The position numbers and the translations under genes were made by a program. The notes beneath the pieces are model-generated. The model did no database searches, was not told where the DNA came from, and saw only the letters and a list, made by a program, of their open reading frames with translations. A stretch of 64,000 bases of DNA, taken from assembly GCA_965203305.1 (NCBI GenBank), contig OZ241874.1:744001-808000 (forward strand). The letters run 5' to 3'. Shown here in pieces: positions 10,701-17,727 of the stretch (position 1 is its first letter; each line of letters begins with the position of its first letter). The DNA is from Bin80 sp965203305. Its GTDB lineage: Bacteria > Bacteroidota > Rhodothermia > Rhodothermales > Bin80.

Positions 10701-12967
10701 GTCTTTGCCTTGTCCGTGGAGATACTCCCCGGATCACTGGCATCCTTCTGCAGCATCCCGTTCTGCACCGTGATCTGCTCCGTCACATGCAGGGTAGAAT
10801 CGGTCGTGCTCTCCACATCTGCCAGCGACAGCGTGCCGCTGCACAGACCCAGATTCTTTACCATGTGCACCTCTTCCAGACGCAATTCGCCACTCCCGAC
10901 CTGAACAGACAGGGCCTCCATGGTCTTGGCCAAAGCCGCCTTCCTCACCAGATCGGTGTTTCGGCTCCCGTAGGTCAGCCTCTTGATTGTGGAGGCTTCG
11001 GCCAGTTCCCCACTCAGCTCTCCCTGCAGAATCAGCGACTCGGTCACCTTCACATCCTTGTTCGCCGTCAGTTCGGCATCAGAACCTACATGAAGCGTCT
11101 TCACCGTCAACGGCCCTTTCCCCGGTTCCACCCGCAGATCTCCGCGGGTCACCAGCGCATCCAGTGTGATCCCATTCGTGGCATCGCCGACGATGACGCT
11201 TTCAGCGGCATCTGTGAGCACGAGGTGATTCCCGAAGGTGAGCGAGGTGTCGTTCCCCGTGCACATCCCGTCCATGTTGGACATGGCCGGATACTCCATC
11301 CCGATGGTCTTGCCCCCGGCCGCCAGATCTCCACCTATACGAAGACTGTGAGAAGTCCTATGAGTATACACCTGTAACCCAATGGAATTCTGTGTCCAGG
11401 TACTGTCTGTATCCAGATACACCCTGCCTTTGCCGCCGAAGCTCACCGTATCCTCCACCACCAGACTTCCTCCAACCGATGAGGTCACCGTGACTTCGGT
11501 GGCTCCCTTATTCGAGGCAAGCGGGGCCATAAACAGTGCCCGCGGGGCACACCGCGTGGCGGCTTCAGTCGCGGCTGTCGTTGTTTCGGTGAGCGTATTG
11601 GAGTACACATTCAGCTCTCCCGTAATCGTTGCCCTACCTGCGAAATGAACTCCCGGAATATGACCCGTCGAGATCGCTCCACCGTTCGTAGCACCATCTC
11701 TTCGTACAGCATTCGAGTATTCACATGTCCACTTGTTGTCATCCTCTCGCCAGCCATGTCGAATTCCAGAATCTGCGGCGGTATTCCCCTCCCCATAGGC
11801 TGCCGTATTGGTGTAGGGAATCCCCCCGTCCCGCAAAATCACATCCCCCTGGATCGTCGCCGTCTTCGCAAACACAATCCGGGAATCATTCCACTGCGCC
11901 ACATCCCCCTCCACCACTACATCCCCCGGGAAAATGAGATCCGTGGAAATCTTTGCTTTAGTGTAGACATCGCTCTGAAGGCTTCCTGTAACTGTGACGG
12001 TCCCTACCCGCTTCAGCTCCACACAGATAGCACCCATGGCAATCGCGAAAATTCCAGCCGGGATTGTTCCCTTGCCCCGAATCCGTTTGCAGTCTTTATC
12101 GTCAAGCCCTTCTTCAAGAGGCTTGTATGTACCATATTCAAGGAATGTGGCATTGCGCCGTATGCCGTGTCCACCATCGGTAGCATTCCGAAACGCAATC
12201 CGAAGCGGGTGCCCGGCCCCTTTCGTAACATCCTCAATCGCCCCCTCTACAAGCATCTCCCTGTCAAGGTGAACCACCAGATCCACTCCATCAATCCGCA
12301 GGGTGGCTCCGTGATGGACCGTCAACGGGATGGAGGCTAATTTAGCATCTCCCACTCGGAACTCGCTCGCCTTTCCTTCCGAATTTGTGCTCCCCTGCAG
12401 AGTCAGGCTCTGGGGGACTGCCAAGGCAGCAAGCCAAACGCTTTCTCCCGCTGGAATGGTCAGGGTACCGGTCACCGTGATCCGCTCCGCTTCTTTACTG
12501 TCAATCCGGAAAAACGGGACGGACCTGGTCCCCGCGCTCAGTGTGATATCCTCAAATTGGACGCTCGCCTTCGGACCCAGCTGAAACTGCCCTTCCGCGG
12601 CAATCGTGAAGGTACCCGTGAAATCAATCATCCCCGTCACATGAGCGGTATCCCCTTGCACATAGATCCCGAACTGGGGCTTTACATCCAAGGCTGCGGT
12701 GGGGGCCGCCAAGGTAACCTTGCCCCCTGCCCGACGAACCCGAATCAAGATATTGTTCCCTCTATATGATTTTTGCAGGGTAAAGAGGTGCTCCAGCGTA
12801 CACGGCCCATTCGCATCTGCGGGGTCAATGCTGTTGCAATTTCCTGTCGTCTTGCCATTGACGGGATCTATGTAATTTCTCGTTTGTGCGAATGCACTGG
12901 AAGTCGTGAGGAGAAGACACAGAAAAAGGAATCCTGCCCCCCCCCCCAATTTTTGTAAGTGTTTCAT
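7718..12967 (-). CDS. Giant secreted T9SS cargo protein, copy A (DUF4397, type A sorting domain)
   Basis: 1749 residues, start ATG with a signal peptide (MKHLQKLGGG, then a hydrophobic run ending SSAFAQ). The first ~1150 residues are repetitive, rich in V, T, G and S with recurring units such as GDLRVEPGKGPLTVKTLHVG, resembling parallel beta-helix surface proteins. Near residues 1440-1620 are DUF4397-like segments (GGRAMIQFIHNLPGS; RLVHGSADLGAAQVQVMDP). The last ~90 residues (GNYPNPFNPSTQVQFDLPE to VKTGRMTLVK) are a T9SS type A sorting domain. Two paralogues lie on the same strand at 29980-39393 and 61368-64000. Codons 7-10 of the signal peptide are encoded by a run of 11 Gs, so slippage would switch the gene off. 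Likely an outer-surface protein; ligand unknown. Confidence 0.9.
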   Translation of the reverse strand: MKHLQKLGGGAGFLFLCLLLTTSSAFAQTRNYIDPVNGKTTGNCNSIDPADANGPCTLEHLFTLQKSYRGNNILIRVRRAGGKVTLAAPTAALDVKPQFGIYVQGDTAHVTGMIDFTGTFTIAAEGQFQLGPKASVQFEDITLSAGTRSVPFFRIDSKEAERITVTGTLTIPAGESVWLAALAVPQSLTLQGSTNSEGKASEFRVGDAKLASIPLTVHHGATLRIDGVDLVVHLDREMLVEGAIEDVTKGAGHPLRIAFRNATDGGHGIRRNATFLEYGTYKPLEEGLDDKDCKRIRGKGTIPAGIFAIAMGAICVELKRVGTVTVTGSLQSDVYTKAKISTDLIFPGDVVVEGDVAQWNDSRIVFAKTATIQGDVILRDGGIPYTNTAAYGEGNTAADSGIRHGWREDDNKWTCEYSNAVRRDGATNGGAISTGHIPGVHFAGRATITGELNVYSNTLTETTTAATEAATRCAPRALFMAPLASNKGATEVTVTSSVGGSLVVEDTVSFGGKGRVYLDTDSTWTQNSIGLQVYTHRTSHSLRIGGDLAAGGKTIGMEYPAMSNMDGMCTGNDTSLTFGNHLVLTDAAESVIVGDATNGITLDALVTRGDLRVEPGKGPLTVKTLHVGSDAELTANKDVKVTESLILQGELSGELAEASTIKRLTYGSRNTDLVRKAALAKTMEALSVQVGSGELRLEEVHMVKNLGLCSGTLSLADVESTTDSTLHVTEQITVQNGMLQKDASDPGSISTDKAKTADRNDRYMLTYITPGAREVKEGDLEWFDPRDVTVNHAKAEIMAPGSRSLPGKLMVTKGKLTVDGALTVGTSSLDRAGADALTYVDNYSVVVTTGELHTKGQDVVVHGKVTVNGKSKLVTGGGDLQVLGRVSGGAYAGNTAQVTVAKEAAMDLGTGTLLLGPEDTKKQNGRVLGSLPEVSLMLPGILNGTVHVPKGSKYTRIRSASKLGTVTFDGTKTPNASGPANNVYGTLQILHPSEMSQVLVIDSLSAKHGRVFTNGKQMTIKGDVLLESATIFPFTIDRLVFSGDLTLRGTGGLNTERSSNSVKRAVVIQGNFTQDKGRKDSANLQLSGVKLHPMTTKTVLGDVRVSADAYRYEMETTASAMPMLVVHGDFQFAKKGKLHAKLEFKGKEVQEVMTGDTTALYSVVVDNPMGLALKSDVMQERSATLTLRRGKIHSMPMDSMFTWTVQNVQGEQELRGRLSAQEGSKCGADNDEECKATILRGSRQSYIGGPVARYLLQGTAGDGFKSGGYLFPVGMEMGEISHYRPLILQLPSDLNDTTAVTVTPVMVPDGTMPAWPAENLTVPTAGESLTLNVHANLFWKIDLGEEELPTNANLRIAAEGLQNVADASGLRIVQWDCMWKNPKLAGRVPGQADAESFAVNGYINGVVNLTQEGVGLGTCAIFGIAANGSENPIDLADLSGGRAMIQFIHNLPGSEVVDLNLGDIQSGLSFRSATAYRPVGAGNLDLTIQPVGAPAAQAITDTVSLTQDRNYAVIVHGSLADPKLKVLEMRMVSSVSGKAEVRLVHGSADLGAAQVQVMDPTDPMMPVMNLAGNLMLDEETRRYASLDPSVQVMHVKSADGAVEEFYELDLNGYGGQTLMLNLSGIRNDLTILGVDRNGEIVPVQTVTGAESEIAELPKEFALHGNYPNPFNPSTQVQFDLPERAQVQIQIVDMLGREVITLPAQEMEAGANRSIELHVSSLASGTYLYRLIATGTEQQHVKTGRMTLVK
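12937..12947. repeat. Homopolymeric C11 (G11 in gene sense) in signal-peptide codons of copy A
   Basis: Eleven consecutive Cs on the plus strand encode the Leu-Gly-Gly-Gly-Ala junction between the basic and hydrophobic parts of the signal peptide. The same length at the same codons occurs in copy B (39363-39373). Confidence 0.9.
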
Positions 12968-13035
12968 AGGTTGATTAGAGACTCGCTCTTGATTTGTTAA
13001 GGTGTACCGACTTGACCGCAGTTGCTGAGGTCACA

Positions 13036-13070
13036 TTAATATACACACGAAACGGCGAATATGACGAATA
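13036..13070 (-). promoter_or_regulatory. Probable promoter of copy A
   Basis: On the minus strand the sequence ends TGTGTATATTA, preceded ~15 bases upstream by TCATA. The same arrangement lies upstream of copy B (39462-39494), about the same distance from the ATG, and again at 52837-52870. Conservation between diverged upstream regions is the evidence; boxes are not proven. Confidence 0.45.
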
Positions 13071-13176
13071 GTCTTTCACATTTCCTTTGATCGTCACTTC
13101 GCTCCCATGATTCATTCGGGAGAGCTCCACAGGTTGTCAAGAACAAATACAGAGATCAGGGGGCAGCAGAACAGAT

Positions 13177-13626
13177 TTATCTTGTGCGAACCTCGTCCCG
13201 GGACATGTCTGTTCCGACCAGGGTCAAATTGCGAGCCTGAAAAGCCTTGTCAATATCACGAACAACCCGTTGACGGATGCCGCGCTTCAGGAAGGGAATT
13301 TTACTCCGTGAGCCAGTGATATAGATACGATAAGGGTGCACAAGCAGGCGTACATGTCGTGTCCCCAAGGGCACAGCCTCCACCTGGACAACCACCTTGT
13401 ACAGAAGCCAGTCTCGAATTTCACGTTCTGCAGTGGCAACTGCATTGGGCGATGGAGGAGAGGTTAACTCCCACCCGGTTTCCTTCAATGCCTCTTCAAT
13501 CTGGTGCAACAGGGAGGAATCTGCAAGGCCATCATGCTCATAGTCTCTGTAAAGAGGATGCAATGCGGGGGAGCAGCTGATTGCTGTCACGGTCAAAAGC
13601 AGAACAGCAAAAAACTGTTTATACAC
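13177..13626 (-). CDS. Small putative lipoprotein, unknown function
   Basis: The likely start is GTG at 13626, giving 149 residues beginning VYKQFFAVLLLTVTAISC, a lipoprotein signal peptide with lipobox TAISC; the longer frame upstream would run into the hydrolase gene. The mature part has no family I recognise: an acidic linker, then KVVVQVEAVPLGTRHVRLLVHPYRIYITG and a basic C-terminal helix. Predicted to be anchored in the inner leaflet of the outer membrane. It starts 10 bases after the upstream hydrolase stop on the same strand, so the two are probably co-transcribed. Confidence 0.6.
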   Translation of the reverse strand: MYKQFFAVLLLTVTAISCSPALHPLYRDYEHDGLADSSLLHQIEEALKETGWELTSPPSPNAVATAEREIRDWLLYKVVVQVEAVPLGTRHVRLLVHPYRIYITGSRSKIPFLKRGIRQRVVRDIDKAFQARNLTLVGTDMSRDEVRTR

Positions 13627-13636
13627 GGATGTGTCG

Positions 13637-14455
13637 CTATGCGGGGGTGGCAAGTTTGCCGATCTTGTGATCTGCGAAATCAATCATCAGCTTTTTGAAG
13701 GTGTCAGGATGTTCCATCATGGGAGCATGTCCGCACTTTTTGATCAGATGCAATTCTGCATTGGGCAGCAATTCCTGGAATGTGTGTGCAACATGAGGTG
13801 GTGTAATTTGGTCCTCGGTTCCCCAGATGAGCAGGGCAGGCATGTCAAGTGAGGGGAGTTCGTCAACAATGAGGTCATTCATGGAACTGCGGGCAACCCA
13901 TACAATGCGCAGTGCCTGAACCCGATCTGTTGCAATGTCGTAGATTCGATCTATCAGTTCATCAGTCACCATCGCAGGATCATAGAAGGTCTTCTCTGCC
14001 TTGAGTCGGATGTAGTCACGGTCATGTCGCCGGAATGTGGTATTGCCCATCTCCGTTTCATAAATCCCGGAGGATCCCGAGAGCAGAAGACCGATGACGG
14101 ATTCCGAATAGTCAGACGAGTACCTGACTGCAATTTGTCCCCCCAAGGAGTTTCCGATCAGAATCATCCGTTTCAGTCCCATAAAGTCCGTAAATGAACG
14201 CACGAAATCAACGATTCCCTGGACACTAGCCCCCTTGCGGGGGAGTCTATGGATTTGCAGGAAAGGAATGATGGCGCGATATCCGCCAGAAGCCAGCTCG
14301 GAAGCAGCATCAAACCAGCCTTCGGGGTTCCCCAGAAGGCCATGCAAAAGCACGAAAGGGGGATGATCAGGGTCTCCCCCCGAATCAACATACTTGAAAC
14401 CTCCTGATTCGTGAAGTAGGAGATTCTGTGGAAGAGGTGTGCTGTGAGTATAAAT
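13637..14455 (-). CDS. Alpha/beta hydrolase, start codon unclear
   Basis: Serine hydrolase with a complete triad: nucleophile elbow GNSLGG, acid in WGTEDQITPP, and His in KCGHAPMMEHP; the oxyanion motif LLHGLLGN is near the N-terminus. Length fits small esterases and C-C bond hydrolases; substrate cannot be read from sequence. A GTG at 14353 is the first standard start but sits inside the first beta strand; the frame is open further and encodes the expected N-terminal strand (ESGGFKYVDSGGD). No ATG, GTG or TTG occurs there. A strong Shine-Dalgarno (AGGGAGG, about 14470) stands 9 bases before an ATT at 14455, so initiation at ATT is proposed. The lipoprotein gene follows at 10 bases. Confidence 0.8.
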   Translation of the reverse strand: MYTHSTPLPQNLLLHESGGFKYVDSGGDPDHPPFVLLHGLLGNPEGWFDAASELASGGYRAIIPFLQIHRLPRKGASVQGIVDFVRSFTDFMGLKRMILIGNSLGGQIAVRYSSDYSESVIGLLLSGSSGIYETEMGNTTFRRHDRDYIRLKAEKTFYDPAMVTDELIDRIYDIATDRVQALRIVWVARSSMNDLIVDELPSLDMPALLIWGTEDQITPPHVAHTFQELLPNAELHLIKKCGHAPMMEHPDTFKKLMIDFADHKIGKLATPA

Positions 14456-14603
14456 CGTCTGTTACCTCCCTAGAGTCAACAGCAAATATAAGATGTTCTT
14501 GTGAAATAACGGAAATCAGGAAAAATGGAACTGAATCCATAACCCTGGGTAGAAGGGTCTCTTAGCATTGGTTTTTCCCGGAAACTTCTAAATCTGTTCT
14601 TGC

Positions 14604-14699
14604 ATGCCCTGCGGAAAAAAACGTAAGCGTCACAAGATTGCAACGCACAAGCGCAAAAAACGGCTGCGCAAAAATCGCCACAAGAAGAGAAGTCGCTAG
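14604..14699 (+). CDS. 31-residue AURKAIP1/COX24-type small ribosomal protein
   Basis: A very short frame encoding a peptide that is more than half Lys/Arg/His, starting MPCGKKRKRHKIATHKRKKR. This matches the small proteins annotated as AURKAIP1/COX24 domain (relatives of mitochondrial mS38) that are widespread in Bacteroidota and known or presumed to sit in the ribosome, where basic peptides bind rRNA. It is convergent with the hydrolase gene and lies 78 bases upstream of the YtxH gene on the same strand. Its size makes automatic gene callers miss it. Confidence 0.8.
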   Translation: MPCGKKRKRHKIATHKRKKRLRKNRHKKRSR

Positions 14700-14777
14700 C
14701 CTGATCATTGCAGCAGATCTGTTCGGTCGGCTCCTTGTGTGAAAAATCGTCTGCGTATTCTCGAAAACTATGAAATA

Positions 14778-15098
14778 ATGTCCAAAAATCATGGGATAGG
14801 GCAGATATCACGGGCTTTGGGGTGGGGGCTTCTCGGAGGAGGTGTCGGCTTTACACTGGGGCTTCTCCTTGCCCCTGAAGAAGGAAGCCAGTTGCGGCGG
14901 CGTGTAAAGTTTCACCTGGATGAATTGGCCAAGCAGGCAGGAAATCTGGCGGACAGCATGAAGTCTTCCGAACAGAAAAAAGATGCGAAATCTGATTCAA
15001 GGGAAGTTGTGGCAAAAGCCAACGAGCAGGCACAGGAGATAAATTCACAGATGAAAGAAATTATGGATTCCGCATCATCTGTCAGATATGAATCTTGA
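14778..15098 (+). CDS. YtxH domain protein
   Basis: About 106 residues from ATG 14778 (a GTG 39 bases earlier is also in frame). The N-terminus holds a glycine-zipper membrane segment, LGWGLLGGGVGFTLGLLLAPEEGSQ, the hallmark of the YtxH/gas-vesicle GvpP-like family, followed by a long amphipathic, charged helix (RRRVKFHLDELAKQ...). Members are small inner-membrane proteins linked to stress responses; no specific role is established here. The yaaA gene starts within 20 bases downstream, so the two are probably one operon. Confidence 0.75.
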   Translation: MSKNHGIGQISRALGWGLLGGGVGFTLGLLLAPEEGSQLRRRVKFHLDELAKQAGNLADSMKSSEQKKDAKSDSREVVAKANEQAQEINSQMKEIMDSASSVRYES

Positions 15099-15116
15099 GA
15101 GGGGGAGAAGATAGCT

Positions 15117-15911
15117 ATTGACGATAAGTTTGCAGTCCTGGTTGCATCGGCAAATTACATGGCGAGCGGGGGAAATCCGTTCGCGCCGGATGTATTTGAC
15201 TATCGTTCCAGGACAACATTCAATTATTTTCATCAGCTGATTCCTGATCGCCGGGAAGTCGTGGATCAGCTGCTTGGAGTAATTCGGCGGGACGAAACTG
15301 AAGCTCTAGAAGACATTTTTGGAGCAGAGGATGTCTCCAACAGCATAAGGCTGGTTGATTCCGTCTACAATGCGCCGCTGATGGCAGCACGCAAGCGATT
15401 TGTGCCAGACCCGTTTTTCAGCGCCGTGGATTTTGAGGGACTTCCTACCGGAGCACAGCGGCGACTGCTGGAGAACAGTGTCATTCTGAGTGGTCTTTTT
15501 GGTTTGTTGCGCCCGGATGACCTGGTACCAGAGTATCGGCTCAGGATGTCCGCCACTGTTCCAGGCATCGGGCTACTGTCTTCGTTCTGGAAACCGCGTA
15601 TCAGCACCCTTTTGAATGAAGCGGTTCGCAGTCGCTTCGTATGGGATCTGTTGCCGGATTCTTGGCGAGAAGCATGGGAGGATAATGGCTCCTATGATGC
15701 GCGTGCGGTATTTATGTTTTATAACAAGGATGGGACGGTTGTCGGGGACGATACGGTGTACCGCGGTCAAATTATGAACTTTGTTGTGCGTGATCCCGCA
15801 GTAAATGTAGAGGCACTGGACGGATGGAATCATCCAAGCGGGTTCCGGCTTTCCCTTGAGCAGTCGGATCTGGAAGGCAAGACGAAGTCACTCGCCATGA
15901 TTCGCCGCTGA
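15117..15911 (+). CDS. yaaA: YaaA family peroxide-stress protein, probable non-ATG start
   Basis: DUF328/YaaA family. Conserved landmarks are present: the LSGLFGLLRPDDLVPEYRLRM segment (E. coli [21 protein letters not shown]), FWKPRISTLLNEA, and the C-terminal GFRLSLEQSD. E. coli YaaA limits free iron during peroxide stress and has a helix-hairpin-helix DNA-binding fold. The first ATG (15159) would remove the first beta strand; the open frame upstream encodes IDDKFAVLVASANYM, which fits the family N-terminus. It contains no ATG, GTG or TTG, but an ATT at 15117 follows a good Shine-Dalgarno (GGGGGAG at about 15102). If ATG 15159 is used the protein has 250 residues. Confidence 0.8.
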   Translation: MDDKFAVLVASANYMASGGNPFAPDVFDYRSRTTFNYFHQLIPDRREVVDQLLGVIRRDETEALEDIFGAEDVSNSIRLVDSVYNAPLMAARKRFVPDPFFSAVDFEGLPTGAQRRLLENSVILSGLFGLLRPDDLVPEYRLRMSATVPGIGLLSSFWKPRISTLLNEAVRSRFVWDLLPDSWREAWEDNGSYDARAVFMFYNKDGTVVGDDTVYRGQIMNFVVRDPAVNVEALDGWNHPSGFRLSLEQSDLEGKTKSLAMIRR

Positions 15912-15920
15912 GGCAGCTTC

Positions 15921-16664
15921 ATGCCAGAATTGCCCACCTTCCTGATTCTCTTTTTTGCAGGTGTGGGTGCAGGAATCGTGAATGTAATGGCGGGAGGAGG
16001 TTCTACAATTACGCTCCCGGTTCTTATCCTTCTTGGACTGGATGCCGGTGTTGCCAACGGGACAAACCGGGTGGCTATTCTGATCCAGAATATATCCGCT
16101 ACACTGTCGTTTACTTCCGACCGGAAAACTCGGCTGCGTACAAGCCTTTCGTATGGATTATGGACCCTGCCTGGAGCTGCAGCAGGTGCGTTTACGGCCA
16201 CCAGAATTGAAGATGTCCTGTTTGAAAAGATTCTCGCCGGCCTTTTGATCATGGTTGTGCTGACGATGCTGATTCCACACGGCAGCACGAAGTCAGATCA
16301 AGATGCAAGGCATTCCATATGGACAGCCCCCGCGCTGCTTTTTATTGGCTTTTACGGCGGGTTTGTTCAGTTGGGAGTCGGGTTCCTGCTCATGGCTGTA
16401 TTTTTTCACCTGGCGAGACTGGATCTTCTGACAACCACCGTTCACAAGATTGCCGTCATATTGCTCTTCACAATACCGGCACTGCTCATGTTTGTAATTC
16501 TGGACAAGGTTGACTGGGGACTGGGGCTGACACTGGCTACAGGGAATACAGTGGGAGCATTGATTGCCGCGAAGATGGCTGTGCGAAGAGGCGAAAAGAT
16601 AATACGGATTGTTTTGGTAGTTGCTGTACTGATCATGGCCCTTAGAATCCTTGGAATCGTATAA
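15921..16664 (+). CDS. TSUP (TauE/SafE) family membrane exporter
   Basis: 247 residues, eight or so hydrophobic segments. The TSUP signature is clear in both repeats: the N-terminal GAGIVNVMAGGGSTITLPVLILLGLDAGVANGTNRV and the second-half GGFVQLGVGFLLMAVF. TSUP proteins move sulfite, sulfoacetate or other organosulfur anions across the inner membrane; the substrate here is not defined. The ATG follows yaaA by 9 bases, consistent with one transcript from ytxH onwards. Confidence 0.9.
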   Translation: MPELPTFLILFFAGVGAGIVNVMAGGGSTITLPVLILLGLDAGVANGTNRVAILIQNISATLSFTSDRKTRLRTSLSYGLWTLPGAAAGAFTATRIEDVLFEKILAGLLIMVVLTMLIPHGSTKSDQDARHSIWTAPALLFIGFYGGFVQLGVGFLLMAVFFHLARLDLLTTTVHKIAVILLFTIPALLMFVILDKVDWGLGLTLATGNTVGALIAAKMAVRRGEKIIRIVLVVAVLIMALRILGIV

Positions 16665-16767
16665 GAATGCCATACAGTTTGCATAACAGAATCATGGATT
16701 GTCCGCACAGCCCGAAGACTGGAATGTGCTGGACGGGCTACTCTGATAAAAGCATTGCACGGGGAAG

Positions 16768-17427
16768 ATGATTACTTTAATTGTCCGCGGCGCAGGACAC
16801 AAATATGGATACAAGAGGATTTTTGCGGGGGTCGGGGCGACTCTGCAACCCGGGACTGTACTTGCCATCACTGGTATGAATGGCTCCGGGAAGTCAACGC
16901 TTCTCAAAATTATGGCAGGAATCCTTCGGCCAACAGATGGGGATGTAGGGCTAATCATTCCCGGCAAGGTCATCCCGGAAGATGAGTATTACCTGCATGT
17001 GGGGGTTGTAGCTCCTTATGTGAACATGTACAGGGATCTGACACTCCGAGAGAATCTCATGTTTATCACACGGGCCCGTGCCATGAGAACAGGTTACACG
17101 AGAATCAAAAAAGTTGTCTCTATGGTTGGACTGACGGATCAGGTAGACGATCCTGTGAAGACCTACTCTACAGGAATGCAGCAGCGGGCACACTTTGCGG
17201 CTGCACTGCTGCATGAGCCTACGGTTCTTCTTTTTGACGAGCCGACACTGGGGCTGGATGAAGAGGGAAGAAATATATTTGAATCCATTATAGCCGGTGC
17301 GCAGAAAGCAGGAAACCTGGTTGTGATTGCCTCAAACACGCAGAACGATATTGCACTGGCCAACCGGTCTTTGTGTATTGAAGACTATGCACCAAGCTAT
17401 ATTAATTTTGCGCGGCGAATTAAATAA
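16768..17427 (+). CDS. ABC transporter ATP-binding protein, CcmA-like
   Basis: 219 residues with Walker A (GMNGSGKST), signature motif (YSTGMQQR), Walker B (VLLFDEPTLGLD) and a weak H-loop region in which the usual His is replaced (VVIASNTQND). The short size and the TLRENLMFITRAR segment resemble the heme-exporter subunit CcmA, but no ccmB/ccmC lies next to it, so the cognate permease must be elsewhere. The N in place of the switch His is worth noting, as CcmA-like and reduced ABC proteins often vary here. It follows the TSUP gene after about 100 bases. Confidence 0.8.
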   Translation: MITLIVRGAGHKYGYKRIFAGVGATLQPGTVLAITGMNGSGKSTLLKIMAGILRPTDGDVGLIIPGKVIPEDEYYLHVGVVAPYVNMYRDLTLRENLMFITRARAMRTGYTRIKKVVSMVGLTDQVDDPVKTYSTGMQQRAHFAAALLHEPTVLLFDEPTLGLDEEGRNIFESIIAGAQKAGNLVVIASNTQNDIALANRSLCIEDYAPSYINFARRIK

Positions 17428-17461
17428 GCCGTAACTTTGACCGAATTCAACCCCCAAGACC

Positions 17462-17713
17462 ATGATAGTTCGTCATCGCAAGGGCATGATCATCAAGAAC
17501 GCGAACAAGAAAGCGATCACCGTCAAACTGGAGGGACGTGTCATAGAAATTCCACCAGGCGGTGAGGTCGCAGTCACGTCTCAGGAGGTCATGGACAATG
17601 CACTGCGGGATCTGTTGCAGGTTCGCGATTTGGCAATTGTCCGTCCACTCACAGCCGAGGAAGACGAGGAGATGCAGAAAACGATGGGGCAGACAGCCAA
17701 GCCAAAGAAATAG
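17462..17713 (+). CDS. Hypothetical 83-residue protein
   Basis: Unrecognised. The protein starts MIVRHRKGMIIKNANKKA, has a beta-rich centre (VKLEGRVIEIPPGGEVAV) and ends in a charged, probably flexible tail (EEDEEMQKTMGQTAKPKK). No signal peptide or membrane segment. It sits 34 bases after the ABC gene and 14 bases before the glycosyltransferase gene on the same strand, so it is likely transcribed with them. Confidence 0.6.
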   Translation: MIVRHRKGMIIKNANKKAITVKLEGRVIEIPPGGEVAVTSQEVMDNALRDLLQVRDLAIVRPLTAEEDEEMQKTMGQTAKPKK

Positions 17714-17727
17714 GAAATAGAACGTGA

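Noticed and set aside
8190..12340. Long plus-strand frames within copy A (and similar ones in copies B and C)
   Set aside because: They are antisense shadows of a G+C-biased, repetitive gene; products are Arg/Pro/Ser-rich without any family feature.
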